Counted from the first letter of the stretch, positions 27,412 through 36,827 are shown. The stretch: DNA of 64,000 nucleotides from Clostridia bacterium (GCA_029101305.1 JAQXQS010000002.1:1-64000), one strand, 5' to 3'. Notes: generated by a model not told the origin, from the sequence alone. Translations and numbers: made by a program.

Positions 27412-27752
27412 TTTGAATTGACTCCTGAAAATGTTATTATTGTTATAAATATAACGGATTTTTTATTGAATCTGCTGGCTACGGATCAAGCAGTGGATAA
27501 TATCTGTGTGGAATTGCCATTTTGGATAGGCCCTTTACGAAATTTTTCTTATTATACACTAGCAATTTTATTATGTAAAGAAGCATGATTTCTGTGCATC
27601 ACGAAAGGGGCTGGTCAGGGAGAAAACAGTAATAGTTTGAACATTCAAGGAGAACATTGTATTTATAATTATCCATGACAAATGATATTCCTGGTAGTAT
27701 AATGACGTTAAAAGTAAACAGTAAACATTAATAAGTACTGGGGAGGTTTATC
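27412..27752. promoter_or_regulatory. divergent promoter region, MATE gene / aldo-keto reductase
   Basis: This 341-base gene-free stretch holds an AT-rich dyad GTTATA-AA-TATAAC (27442-27455) close to the MATE start, a possible operator. It also holds a good rightward promoter, ATGACA (27675-27680), 17 bp, TATAAT (27698-27703), for the aldo/keto reductase. Nothing else convincing was seen. Confidence 0.55.
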
Positions 27753-28757
27753 ATGTATACTGCTTCAAAGGAACGATATACGACAATGGAATATAATCGC
27801 TGTGGAAACAGTGGACTAATGCTGCCGAAGGTTTCGCTTGGTTTGTGGCATAATTTCGGTGATACAGCTAATTTTGAGAACATGATACAGCTGTGCTTTA
27901 CAGCATTTGATAATGGAATCACACAGTTTGACTTGGCTAATAATTACGGTCCACAGCCTGGAAGTGCGGAGATCAATTTCGGCAGGATTCTGAAAGAAGA
28001 TCTGGGAAAATACCGGGACGAGCTTATTATTACCACTAAGGCCGGATATGAAATGTGGGATGGCCCTTATGGGAACTGGGGCAGCCGCAAATATCTTCTG
28101 GCGAGCTTAGATCAGAGTCTGAAGCGCATGGGACTGGAATATGTGGACATTTTCTATCACCACAGAATGGATCCGGAAACTCCACTTGAGGAGACTATGG
28201 GAGCGCTGGCCAGTGCTGTTCAGAGCGGAAAAGCATTGTATGTGGGACTTTCCAACTATGATGGAAAAACTTTGTCACAGGCTGCACAGATTTTGCAGGA
28301 ATTGCATTGTCCATTTGTAATCAACCAGAACCGCTATTCTATTTTTGACAGAACTGTGGAGAAAAATGGTCTGAAAAAAACTACTGGCATTCTGAAAAAA
28401 GGTCTGATCACATTCAGCCCGCTTGCCCAGGGTCAGCTTACAGACCGATACTTGAACGGAATTCCAGAGGACAGCCGGATCCGTACAGACGGCAGATTTT
28501 TGAAAGAAAGCACGCTTACACCAGAGCGTTTACAGCAGATCCGTGAATTAAATGATATGGCTGCCGAGCGTGGGGAAAAGCTTTCTGAGATGGCTCTTGG
28601 ATGGCTTCTGGCACAGGAGGAAGTGACCAGTGTGCTGATCGGAGCATCACGTCCACAGCAGATCCTTGATAACATAAAAGCAATTCATTGTGCGCCATTT
28701 ACAGAGGAAGAGCTTGCGCGAATTGATGAAATTGCGGCGGAAAATACAGCCAGGTAA
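27753..28757 (+). CDS. aldo/keto reductase, YghZ/Gpr-like
   Basis: 334 residues. The N-terminus (YTTMEYNRCGNSGLMLPKVS, then LGLWHNFGD) is nearly diagnostic of the YghZ subgroup, which reduces L-glyceraldehyde 3-phosphate and methylglyoxal with NADPH. The catalytic Asp and Tyr (DLANNYGP), Lys (TTKAGYEMWDGPYG) and His (FYHHRMD) are all present. The ATG at 27753 has GGGGAGGT 7 bases upstream. Single-gene transcript with its own promoter. Family members can also be potassium-channel beta-subunit-like; no channel gene is near. Confidence 0.9.
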   Translation: MYTASKERYTTMEYNRCGNSGLMLPKVSLGLWHNFGDTANFENMIQLCFTAFDNGITQFDLANNYGPQPGSAEINFGRILKEDLGKYRDELIITTKAGYEMWDGPYGNWGSRKYLLASLDQSLKRMGLEYVDIFYHHRMDPETPLEETMGALASAVQSGKALYVGLSNYDGKTLSQAAQILQELHCPFVINQNRYSIFDRTVEKNGLKKTTGILKKGLITFSPLAQGQLTDRYLNGIPEDSRIRTDGRFLKESTLTPERLQQIRELNDMAAERGEKLSEMALGWLLAQEEVTSVLIGASRPQQILDNIKAIHCAPFTEEELARIDEIAAENTAR

Positions 28758-28904
28758 GAGAATGATTATGGCTTACTGGAAGCATTCTGTGAGGTGCTTT
28801 TCGGAGTGAATGCGAGAGCGCCAATGGTGGGGCGCAATCTACTTTCAATCATGGTGATGTCTGCGTGAACAGACATGTGCGTTTAGAAAAAAAGGTATGG
28901 AATC

Positions 28905-30623
28905 ATGCTAGAGAAAATCACGTTTTTTAAGAAAATATTTGATACAGTATGGGAATATCATAAGGACAGTAATCAGTTATATGTACATTACGATAGTGCT
29001 CTGCCCGAATACTGCAATACCCGGGTGTTATATGATGAGATGTATAAGCTGTACACCGAAGAGTATGTATACAAAGAAGATCTTGCTGTCTGGGAAAGAT
29101 ACATGTCATCTGAAAATCTGAATAAATTTCTACAGGGAGACAAGGAAGAAGGCGACTTTGAATTTCGCATGGAGCATACCAGAATCGGGTTGGAATGGCA
29201 TGCGGCTTATATGAATAAACTGGATGACAACCGCATTCTGATCGCGACCAGGGATATCAAGGATGAGCAGAGAAATGCTTCAATTGCCCATGCCGTACTT
29301 CCTGAATTCGATTATGTATGTCGTATTGATGTGGAAACCCAGGGGTACATTCTTTACTATTCCGCTGATGAAAAAACAGTGGTTCCCCAGCATTCTGCCG
29401 GAAATTTTGAACAGTCAATCGGAGCGTTTAACCTGGAGTATATTGTGCCGGAAGAGGCAGAAGCGCTGAATGAAAACATGCGTTTGAATAATATTAAAGC
29501 CAGATTGGAAGAACAGGACGAATACATTCTGTATGCTACTTCCAGAGACAAAAACGGGCTTACTTATAAAAAGTTCCGGTTCTGCTATGCGGACGCTTCC
29601 AAGCATGAGATCCTTCTTACCAGAACGGATGTAAGTGACGTTGTGAAAGAGAGAATGCTTCGTCAGGAGGAAGAAAAAAAGCGAGTTGCTTATCTGGAAA
29701 AAGAACTTTATCTGACCCAGGAGCTTCAGAAAAGCCAGCTGGAAATGCAGCGGATTCTGGAGACAACTACAGACCTGATGTTTAAGTACGATCCGGAAAA
29801 TGGAGCTGTTCTCCTTCATAAAGCGGAAGAAGAGGATTATCATCCGTTCCTTTCTGAGGAGGATATGCTAAGGAAGCTGGCAGAAAAAGGATACCTGGAA
29901 GAGCAGTATGTGGAAACCCTGGAGGAATGTATAGAACAGATCAGGAATGGAGAACACAGACTTTCCTGTACGATAAAGGCGCGGAAAAACCTGACACAGG
30001 ACTGGGTGTGGTATAAGGTTACTCTGTTTGATTACCAGGATGAGGCTACGCACGAACGAAAGGTTCTTGGGTATCTCCAGAACATTAATCTTGATATGTC
30101 AGACAGGGAAAGGCTGGAAAAAGCAGCTCAGAGAGATTCTCTTACAGGTCTTTACAACATGGGAACAGCGAAGAAAAAGATATGTGAGATTCTTCGGAAT
30201 CAGACGAAAGATCAGCAGATCTGCAATGCATTTTTCTTAATGGATGTGGATGATTTTAAAAGCATTAATGATACAAATGGTCATATGACAGGGGACGATA
30301 CCCTTAAGAAATTTGCTTCTGTACTTAACGATACTTTCCGGTTTCAGGATATTATTTATCGCCTTGGCGGGGATGAATTTGCAGTTTTTGCAGAAGATTT
30401 GCATGATTCTTCCACTTGTATTGAGGCAATTATGGAGCGCTTTAAGGAGCAGATCGGGGAGGCACAGAAGGATTTTCCGTTCCTTAGTATCAGCGTAGGA
30501 GTTTATGTGACAGACCGCAGACATACTTATGAACAGTATTATGAAGAAGCGGATAAAGCATTATATGAGACGAAAAAGAATGGGAAAAATGCCTATACAG
30601 TGCGTAAGGATGTTGGGAGATAA
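28905..30623 (+). CDS. diguanylate cyclase with N-terminal PAS-like sensor region
   Basis: 572 residues, no membrane segment. The first 380 residues look like two or three PAS-type modules linked by a Glu/Lys-rich helix (residues 250-290, EEEKKRVAYLEKELYLTQEL). The C-terminal GGDEF domain has LMDVDDFKSINDTNGH and RLGGDEFAV. An inhibitory I-site RFQD lies exactly five residues before GGDEF, so product feedback is expected. It makes cyclic di-GMP from GTP in response to an unknown signal. It is preceded by a 147-base gap containing a TGTCTG/CAGACA hairpin and ends at a terminator that is duplicated downstream of the next gene. Confidence 0.9.
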   Translation: MLEKITFFKKIFDTVWEYHKDSNQLYVHYDSALPEYCNTRVLYDEMYKLYTEEYVYKEDLAVWERYMSSENLNKFLQGDKEEGDFEFRMEHTRIGLEWHAAYMNKLDDNRILIATRDIKDEQRNASIAHAVLPEFDYVCRIDVETQGYILYYSADEKTVVPQHSAGNFEQSIGAFNLEYIVPEEAEALNENMRLNNIKARLEEQDEYILYATSRDKNGLTYKKFRFCYADASKHEILLTRTDVSDVVKERMLRQEEEKKRVAYLEKELYLTQELQKSQLEMQRILETTTDLMFKYDPENGAVLLHKAEEEDYHPFLSEEDMLRKLAEKGYLEEQYVETLEECIEQIRNGEHRLSCTIKARKNLTQDWVWYKVTLFDYQDEATHERKVLGYLQNINLDMSDRERLEKAAQRDSLTGLYNMGTAKKKICEILRNQTKDQQICNAFFLMDVDDFKSINDTNGHMTGDDTLKKFASVLNDTFRFQDIIYRLGGDEFAVFAEDLHDSSTCIEAIMERFKEQIGEAQKDFPFLSISVGVYVTDRRHTYEQYYEEADKALYETKKNGKNAYTVRKDVGR

Positions 30624-30644
30624 TAAAAATCTGAAAGGGAGCGA

Positions 30645-30676
30645 AAGCTGGTCTTGAAAAGAGACTGGCTTTTTTC
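30645..30676 (+). terminator. intrinsic terminator, left copy of a duplicated pair
   Basis: The stem AGCTGGTCT / AGACTGGCT (with two G-T pairs) is followed by TTTTT. Nearly the same sequence recurs at 32438-32468, so the AAA-ATPase-like gene is bracketed by direct repeats. Confidence 0.75.
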
Positions 30677-30775
30677 TGTTTATAATAACCTGAATGGATA
30701 TTTTGGCTCTTTCGTTGCATAAGATAAGAGAAGTGTGGTAAGATGATAAAAAACAGGAGAGGAGATGAATTTGAC

Positions 30776-32362
30776 ATGGGTATATATTTCAATCCGGGAA
30801 ATGCAAGCTTCAGACAGGCAAGAAATAGTATGATATATGTTGATAAGACAGAACTTCTTGATTATTTGAACAGAGTATTGTCAACGGAAAACAAGTGTAT
30901 CGCAGTAAGTCATGCCAGACGATTTGGTAAATCGCATGCAGCAGGTATGATAGACGCTTATTATAGTTTGGGATGTGATTCTACGGAACTTTTTGGAGAT
31001 ACGAAGATAGCAGATGAGACGAAACATAACAACTATAAGAAATATATGAATAAATACAATGTGATTCATCTGGATATTTCATCGTTTTGGGATAATTATA
31101 AAGATAATCTCCTGGAAAAAATAACCGAATATATATATAAAGATTTTAAACATGATTTTGGAAATGAATTAGATTATGATGACAGCCTGAATTACAATTT
31201 AATACGAATCTATAAGAAAACGAATATTCAGTTTGTGATCATTATTGATGAGTGGGACTGTGTGATCAGAAATAGTAATGATTCAAAATTAGTACACAGT
31301 TATTTGCAGTTTCTTCATTCTTTGTTCAAATCAGAAGAATCAAAAGCTTATTTGGCCTTGGCATATATAACGGGAATTTTGCCAATCAAGAAAATAAAGG
31401 ATGAATCTGCTCTGAATAATTTCAGTGAATATACAATGGTGAAGTCTAAGCCAATTACACAGTATTATGGATTTACAGAGGATGAAGTCAAAGTATTATG
31501 TAAGAAGTTTGACATGGATTTTGAAAGTACAAAGGCATGGTATAATGGATATCTGATTGATGGGATTCATATGTATAATCCAAATTCAGTATCTATGGCA
31601 ATGCTCAGAAATGATTTTGATTCGTATTGGAAAAATACATCATCCTTTGCATCAATTAATACATTTATTACAATGAATTATGCAGGGCTTAAAGATGATG
31701 TGCTGACAATGCTCGCAGGTGGTAAGGTAAAAGTAAATACAAACACATTTCAAAACGATCTGTCTATTATAACATCCAGAGATGATGCTCTGACAGCTTT
31801 GATTCATTTGGGTTATTTAGGATATGATGCAGAAAGAAAAGAAAGCTATGTGCCAAATTATGAGGTGGCAACTACGTTTGAGTCCGCATTGCAGACTGGA
31901 GAATGGAAGGAGATTGCAAAAACAATCTCCTGTTGTGATGAATTATTGTATGAAACAATAGATGGAAATGCTGAGAGAGTGGCAGAACTAATCGAGCTTG
32001 CTCATGATGCATATACATCGGTTTTGAAATACAATGATGAAAATTCCTTAAGCTGTGTTCTTACGATGGCATATTTTACTGCACCTGGGTATTATAATAT
32101 TATTCGTGAAATGCCAGCTGGAAAAGGTTTTGCAGATTTTGCATTTATTCCGAGAGCTAATGCTGGATTCAGACCAGCTATGGTAATTGAACTAAAATAT
32201 AATAAATCAGCAGATACAGCAATAAAACAGATAAAGGAAAAAAGATATCATGGAGCATTATCGGGATATAGTGAAAAAATACTTCTGGTTGGAATAAGCT
32301 ATGATGCAAATGGAGCAGGGGATAAGCATCATAGCTGTGTGATAGAAGAGGTGAAGGTTTAA
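30776..32362 (+). CDS. AAA-ATPase-like / PD-(D/E)XK nuclease-like protein
   Basis: 528 residues. It starts with the family opening MGIYFNPGNASFRQARNSM and IYVDKTELLDYL; I chose the ATG at 30776 for that reason. The Walker A-like motif is RRFGKSHAAG (near residue 55) and Walker B-like is FVIIIDEWD (near 158). The C-terminus carries a nuclease-fold core, ADFAFIP … AMVIELKY (near 460-485), with the D…E-x-K pattern. Such proteins (AAA-ATPase-like plus DUF1703) are multi-copy in gut anaerobes and have no proven role. The gene is clearly more AT-rich than its neighbours and sits between duplicated terminators, both signs of transfer. A second member lies at 56454. Confidence 0.85.
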   Translation: MGIYFNPGNASFRQARNSMIYVDKTELLDYLNRVLSTENKCIAVSHARRFGKSHAAGMIDAYYSLGCDSTELFGDTKIADETKHNNYKKYMNKYNVIHLDISSFWDNYKDNLLEKITEYIYKDFKHDFGNELDYDDSLNYNLIRIYKKTNIQFVIIIDEWDCVIRNSNDSKLVHSYLQFLHSLFKSEESKAYLALAYITGILPIKKIKDESALNNFSEYTMVKSKPITQYYGFTEDEVKVLCKKFDMDFESTKAWYNGYLIDGIHMYNPNSVSMAMLRNDFDSYWKNTSSFASINTFITMNYAGLKDDVLTMLAGGKVKVNTNTFQNDLSIITSRDDALTALIHLGYLGYDAERKESYVPNYEVATTFESALQTGEWKEIAKTISCCDELLYETIDGNAERVAELIELAHDAYTSVLKYNDENSLSCVLTMAYFTAPGYYNIIREMPAGKGFADFAFIPRANAGFRPAMVIELKYNKSADTAIKQIKEKRYHGALSGYSEKILLVGISYDANGAGDKHHSCVIEEVKV

Positions 32363-32437
32363 AACGTGTTTGGAAAAACATTTCTGCGTTGTGAATGTTT
32401 TGCTATGGGGAGTGTATGAGGTTATTAGAGTTAGGAA

Positions 32438-32468
32438 AAGCTGGTCTTGAAAAAAGACTGGCTTTTTT
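32438..32468 (+). terminator. intrinsic terminator, right copy of a duplicated pair
   Basis: Same stem and T tract as 30645-30676, with one base exchanged or added in the loop. It follows the AAA-ATPase-like gene by 75 bases. Confidence 0.75.
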
Positions 32469-32507
32469 GAATATTTTACAAACTCTTTTTGAACATACTC
32501 AGTAGAT

Positions 32508-32560
32508 ATAGAATTCATCCCCCCTGGGGGCTTGTGAAAACAGAGTGATTTTGATAAAAT
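32508..32560 (+). promoter_or_regulatory. promoter of the methyltransferase operon with the shared C/G palindrome
   Basis: -35 TTGTGA (32532-32537), 17 bp, -10 TAAAAT (32555-32560). The sequence directly before the -35, ATCCCCCCTGGGGGC, is a C/G palindrome that also abuts the -35 boxes at 40502 and 45821. This implies a common regulator, probably the LysR protein at 39402. Confidence 0.65.
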
Positions 32561-32608
32561 TTTGACATTATGAGAATTCTATAGTTATTTTGCGCGGAGG
32601 AAATATAG

Positions 32609-33454
32609 TTGGATAAATTACTGGATGAAATCGAAAGCTATTGGAGCACCCGGACGGAGGGGTACTCAGAGGTGAATGAAAAAGAGCTGAAGGGGACTCA
32701 GAAGAAGGCATGGCTGGAAACGCTGGAGGCAGGTTTTGAAGTAAGTGAAGCAGGAAAGGCAGAAGCTTTAGAAGTGATAATGACTGGTAAGTCTGTGGAG
32801 AAAAATGGAATTACTAACAAAGTAAAAGAGCAGCTTCGCATTCTGGATATCGGCACAGGCCCTGGCTTCTTCCCAATGATTCTGGCAGAGGCGGGCTATC
32901 ATGTAACAGCGGTAGATTATACGCCTGGAATGTTGGAAAAAGCTGCCCAGAATGCTTCAAAATTTATTGGAGAGAAGAGTAAAAATATTGAATTTAAGAG
33001 GATGGATGCCCAGGCGCTTGAGTTTGCAGATGAGAGCTTTGATGTGATCATTTCCAGGAATCTGACCTGGAATCTGCCACAGCCGGAAGCTGCCTACAAG
33101 GAATGGCTCAGGGTACTGAAAAAGGGTGGAAAGCTGCTTAATTTTGACGCAAACTGGTACGGTTATCTTTATGATGAGGAGAAGCGTGAGGCTTACGAAA
33201 ATGATCGCAAAAATGTGGAAAAAGTAAGTCTGGATGACCATTATCTGTGCACGGATATTGACCGTATGGAGAAGATCGCCTTGCAGGTTCCCCTTTCTGA
33301 GATAAAACGTCCAGAGTGGGACAGAAAGATTCTGGAAGGCCTGGGAGCAGGGAAAATTGAGATTAATGAGAATATCTGGCAGCAGGTGTGGAGTGAGGAA
33401 GAGAAGCTGAATTATGGGTCTACACCGATGTTTATGGTGGAGGTTACGAAGTAA
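32609..33454 (+). CDS. class I SAM-dependent methyltransferase
   Basis: 281 residues. SAM motif I is ILDIGTGPGFF (near residue 77), and motif II/III positions are VTAVDYTPGML and FKRMDAQALEF. The post-motif stretch DVIISRNLTWNLP replaces the usual hydrophobic strand and is shared with the C-terminal domain of the next protein, so the two are paralogues. The methyl acceptor is unknown. The start is TTG at 32609, with CGGAGG 8 bases upstream. The next gene begins 60 bases later with no terminator, so they form an operon under the promoter at 32532. Confidence 0.82.
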   Translation: MDKLLDEIESYWSTRTEGYSEVNEKELKGTQKKAWLETLEAGFEVSEAGKAEALEVIMTGKSVEKNGITNKVKEQLRILDIGTGPGFFPMILAEAGYHVTAVDYTPGMLEKAAQNASKFIGEKSKNIEFKRMDAQALEFADESFDVIISRNLTWNLPQPEAAYKEWLRVLKKGGKLLNFDANWYGYLYDEEKREAYENDRKNVEKVSLDDHYLCTDIDRMEKIALQVPLSEIKRPEWDRKILEGLGAGKIEINENIWQQVWSEEEKLNYGSTPMFMVEVTK

Positions 33455-33514
33455 ACTGTATGAAATAGTACAACTGTATATAGACTTGAAAAAATAGAAA
33501 AGGTACGAATAATA

Positions 33515-35215
33515 ATGAACGATATTATAAATATAGGTGGTTTAAGTGCCGCCCCGGGACAGCGTGTTCACGGTTATATCACTATAGGAAATGGTGAATT
33601 TTCCCTTCCGGCAACGATTATCAGAGGCGAAAAAGAGGGCAAAACAGTGCTGGTCACAGCTGGTATCCATGCAGGTGAATATGTGGGAATCCAGAGTGCG
33701 GTAGAGCTGGGAAGAGACTTGAAAATTGAGAAGCTGGCAGGCACAGTGATTATCGTTAAGGTGGTGGCAAAAGAGGAATTTGAGCAGCGTCACGGTTCTC
33801 TTTGCAGGGAAACAGAAGAGAACCTGAACCGTGTTTTTCCTGGAAAAAAAGAGGGTACAAAGTACGAAAAACTGGCTTATGCAGTAGTGGAAGAGCTGCA
33901 GAAAAAAGTGGATTATTACATAGATCTGCATAGTGGAGATGACTATGAAAAGCTGACTCCTTATGTGTATTATGCAGGAAAAGCAGAACCGGAGGTTACA
34001 AAAATTTCCCGTCAGATGGCGGAGCAGGTGGATGTACCATATATGGTGAAATCAGAGGTGGCATCTGGAGGAAGTTATAATTATGCGTCATCCATTGGGA
34101 TTCCGTCTGTACTTCTGGAGAGAGGTCAGATGGGTGGTTGGGATACAGAAGAAGTGCGCTCCATGAAAAGGGATGTGCGTAGCATTCTCCGGTTCCTGGG
34201 AATCTATGATGGACATAGAAGTATAAGAAAATACTATCCGTTAAATGTGACAGACGTACAGTATCAGTCCGCTTCCTATACAGGTTTATGGTATCCTCAG
34301 AAAAAAGCAGGAGACCTGTTTACAGAAGGGGAAATTCTTGGTTATGTAAAGGACTACGAGGGTCGTATTCTGGAAACCTGTACCTCTTATGGGGATGGTG
34401 TAATCCTTTATCAGACAGGATCCCTGCAGGTATTAAAGGACGGGCCGATGGTGGCTTACGGCCGGATCAGTTACGAGGAAGATGACCGGAAAGAGAAAAT
34501 TGCAGCATACTGGACAAAGAGAAGTGACAGCTTCCTGGAGCAAAGAAGGGCGGAACTTCATAGTCCGCTGGCAGAGCGGTGGCTTGCGGAAATATGGAAA
34601 TATCTTCCTGAAAAAGAGGCGAAGGATAAGCTTAAAATCCTGGATGTAGGGTGTGGAACCGGCTTTTTTACCATTCTTCTTGCAAAACAGGGACATGAAG
34701 TGATCGGTACAGATCTTACTCCGGATATGATCACAAATTCCCGGATTCTTGCAAAAGAAGAAGGGGTAAAATGCGATTTCCAGGTTATGGATGCAGAGTA
34801 TTTAAGTTTTCCAGATGGAAGTTTTGATGTGGTAATTTCCCGGAATCTGACCTGGACATTGCCAGAGGCTGCGCAGGCTTATAAGGAGTGGTCAAGAGTG
34901 TTGAAACCAGGTGGACTTCTGCTGAATTTTGATGCCAATTATGGTGCTGTCAATTTCGCAGAAACCTCTGATCTGCCGGAAAATCATGCCCATAATCAGC
35001 TTGGAAATGCACTTATGCAGGAGTGCGAAGACATTAAGCGTCAGCTGCCAATCAGCTCTTATATCCGTCCTGCATGGGATGTGGAAGAGCTTGGAAAGGT
35101 GGGAATGGAACGGTTTTCACTTGATCTGGGGGTAAGCCAGAGAGTATATAAAGAGAAGGATGAATTTTATAATCCAACACCGCTGTTTACTATTGCGGCG
35201 TATAAAGCGGATTAA
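33515..35215 (+). CDS. fusion: AstE/AspA-type metallo-deacylase plus SAM methyltransferase
   Basis: 566 residues in two enzymes. Residues 1-320 are a succinylglutamate desuccinylase/aspartoacylase (M14-like) domain with zinc ligands in GIHAGEY (His, Glu; near residue 51) and IDLHSGD (His; near 137), and a C-terminal barrel-like segment. Residues 325-566 are a methyltransferase with ILDVGCGTGFF and DVVISRNLTWTLP, paralogous to the protein encoded just upstream. The deacylase family removes acyl groups from amino acids. One polypeptide that could both deacylate and methylate the same small molecule is unusual. No frameshift or internal start suggests two separate genes. The operon ends at a terminator facing the ABC operon. 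The domain calls are firm; the substrate is unknown. Confidence 0.82.
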   Translation: MNDIINIGGLSAAPGQRVHGYITIGNGEFSLPATIIRGEKEGKTVLVTAGIHAGEYVGIQSAVELGRDLKIEKLAGTVIIVKVVAKEEFEQRHGSLCRETEENLNRVFPGKKEGTKYEKLAYAVVEELQKKVDYYIDLHSGDDYEKLTPYVYYAGKAEPEVTKISRQMAEQVDVPYMVKSEVASGGSYNYASSIGIPSVLLERGQMGGWDTEEVRSMKRDVRSILRFLGIYDGHRSIRKYYPLNVTDVQYQSASYTGLWYPQKKAGDLFTEGEILGYVKDYEGRILETCTSYGDGVILYQTGSLQVLKDGPMVAYGRISYEEDDRKEKIAAYWTKRSDSFLEQRRAELHSPLAERWLAEIWKYLPEKEAKDKLKILDVGCGTGFFTILLAKQGHEVIGTDLTPDMITNSRILAKEEGVKCDFQVMDAEYLSFPDGSFDVVISRNLTWTLPEAAQAYKEWSRVLKPGGLLLNFDANYGAVNFAETSDLPENHAHNQLGNALMQECEDIKRQLPISSYIRPAWDVEELGKVGMERFSLDLGVSQRVYKEKDEFYNPTPLFTIAAYKAD

Positions 35216-35278
35216 AGAAATATGATACCATTGAACCAGATTCTGATGAGGTAGTCAGTGTTTTACATATATACAAAA

Positions 35279-35325
35279 AGAAGCAGAGGACAAGGCTGTT
35301 TTTGCATGTCTTCTGCTTCTTTTCT
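35279..35325. terminator. bidirectional intrinsic terminator
   Basis: The 14-bp stem AGAAGCAGAGGACA / TGTCTTCTGCTTCT (one mismatch), with flanking T and A runs, lies between convergent operons. Confidence 0.8.
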
Positions 35326-35340
35326 GGAAAATATTTTCTT

Positions 35341-36087
35341 TTAGATTACAAAATCCGAATTGGTCATATGTAAAAATGCCATTGTTTTCTCGCTTTTGGG
35401 ATGGGAGAAGAACTCTTTGGATGGGCCTTCTTCTACGATAACGCCGTCCTCCATGTATACCACCCAGTTGGCTACCTTCCGGGCGAAGTCCATTTCGTGG
35501 GTAACTACAACCATGGTAGTTCCTTCATCTGCAAGCTTGCGCATAACGTCCAGAACTTCACCGGTAAGTCTTGGGTCAAGAGCTGAAGTTGGCTCATCGA
35601 ACAGGACAACTTCAGGGTTGTAAGCAATGGCTCTGGCAATGGCTACACGCTGCTGCTGGCCGCCGGAAAGCTGATCCGGATAGAAGCCTGCCCGGTCTGC
35701 CATGCCTACCTTTTCCAGCATGGACATTGCTTTTTTCTTTGCCTCTTCTGGGGAAATCTTGCGGGCAACGGTAAGTCCTTCCAGAACATTATCGAGAGCC
35801 GTTTTGTTGCGGAAAAGGTTGTATCCCTGGAAAACAAAACCCATTTTCATTCGCAGCTGACGGATTTCTTTCTTGGTGACAGCTGTGATATCCTTATGGA
35901 AATCATCAAAGGTAATTTCTCCTTTATCTGCCTGTTCCAGAAAGCTGATACAGCGCAGAAGAGTGGTTTTTCCGGAACCGCTGTTTCCAAGAACAGCGAT
36001 AACAGAACCTTTTTCCACTTTGAAATCAACGCCCTTTAACACTTCGTTTGGTCCGAATTTTTTATGGATATTTTTAACTTCCAGCAT
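35341..36087 (-). CDS. polar amino acid ABC transporter, ATP-binding protein
   Basis: 248 residues, standard for GlnQ/TcyN-type ATPases. Walker A is GNSGSGKTT (near 34), the Q-loop FVFQGYNLF, signature LSGGQQQRVAIARA (near 140), Walker B VVLFDEP and switch His in VVTHEMDF. It powers uptake with the permease at 36828 and the binding protein at 38281, all on the minus strand. A 145-base repeat separates it from the preceding gene of the operon, which may weaken or process the message. The substrate is unknown; the TcyN/YxeO-like family suggests a polar or sulfur amino acid. Confidence 0.9.
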   Translation of the reverse strand: MLEVKNIHKKFGPNEVLKGVDFKVEKGSVIAVLGNSGSGKTTLLRCISFLEQADKGEITFDDFHKDITAVTKKEIRQLRMKMGFVFQGYNLFRNKTALDNVLEGLTVARKISPEEAKKKAMSMLEKVGMADRAGFYPDQLSGGQQQRVAIARAIAYNPEVVLFDEPTSALDPRLTGEVLDVMRKLADEGTTMVVVTHEMDFARKVANWVVYMEDGVIVEEGPSKEFFSHPKSEKTMAFLHMTNSDFVI

Positions 36088-36128
36088 ACTTTTTTCTCAC
36101 ATTCTATTTAATAAAATTTAAAATAATA

Positions 36129-36273
36129 GTAACTGTTCAGAGCCAACCTTCAAAATGCTTCGCATTTTGAAGGTGTGGCGTATCCGCCAAATGGAATTTT
36201 GTACAAAAGTGTTCGTTCATGCAAGCATGACTCACACTTTTGTACGAAATTCCGCTTGGCTCTGAACTGTTAC
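36129..36273. repeat. multi-hairpin repeat with 17-bp terminal inverted repeats (best copy of the family)
   Basis: 145 bases bounded by GTAACTGTTCAGAGCCA and TGGCTCTGAACTGTTAC (one mismatch). Inside are a perfect 12-bp stem (CCTTCAAAATGC / GCATTTTGAAGG), a small GGCG-TATC-CGCC hairpin and a 20-bp stem around TCATGC-AA-GCATGA. It lacks any ORF and looks like a non-autonomous MITE-type or REP-like element. A partial copy in opposite orientation lies at 42476-42540. Confidence 0.75.
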
Positions 36274-36327
36274 AAATAATGATTTCAGATATCTGAAAAT
36301 GTTAATCCTGTTATAGAAAGAACAATA

Positions 36328-36825
36328 TTACGGCTCGACTTTCAAAATATCGTTGAAATAGTTATTAGCAACCATCAACACACCCATAGCTGTGATAACG
36401 ACAATCTGCTCTTCTGTAAATTCCTCTTTCAGCTTTGTATAAATCTCATCCGGAATATTTTTAGGATCTTTTGCAAGAGCACGGCCAAAGGCAATCAGAA
36501 GTTCTTCTTTCTCTGTAAACTCAAAAGTATCAAAGTCGATTCCGTTCTCTTTCAGAAGCTTATGGAAATAGGTGCTGCACACCAGGCACTCATTTTCTTC
36601 GGAAATGGCGTATTCGAAGAAGTCACCGGCTCTTTTCCCGATCAGTCTCTGGAGCTCGCGGTCAAGGGTGTAAGAGCTGTCCTCGATTGCTTTGAATGCT
36701 TCGATATTGTGAAGAAGGGTAAGCTTCTCGTTGGAGAGCTTGTATCCCTGTGCAAGATGATCCTCGATTACTTTTTTCTCTTTTTCTCCGGCTGTTTCCA
36801 GATTGATTTTTGAAATATAAGACAT
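36328..36825 (-). CDS. AhpD-like / carboxymuconolactone decarboxylase family protein, CxxC-containing
   Basis: 165 residues of all-alpha AhpD-like fold. The redox motif ENECLVCSTYFHK (near residue 80) has Cys-x2-Cys and a nearby His, as in alkylhydroperoxidase D, where the thiols act in peroxide or disulfide chemistry. I start it at the ATG at 36825, after AAAGGAG. It begins 2 bases after the permease stop and is paralogous to the protein at 37599. Placement inside an ABC importer operon suggests that it reduces or protects the imported compound. The His is one residue further from the Cys pair than in AhpD. Confidence 0.78.
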   Translation of the reverse strand: MSYISKINLETAGEKEKKVIEDHLAQGYKLSNEKLTLLHNIEAFKAIEDSSYTLDRELQRLIGKRAGDFFEYAISEENECLVCSTYFHKLLKENGIDFDTFEFTEKEELLIAFGRALAKDPKNIPDEIYTKLKEEFTEEQIVVITAMGVLMVANNYFNDILKVEP

Positions 36826-36827
36826 GA

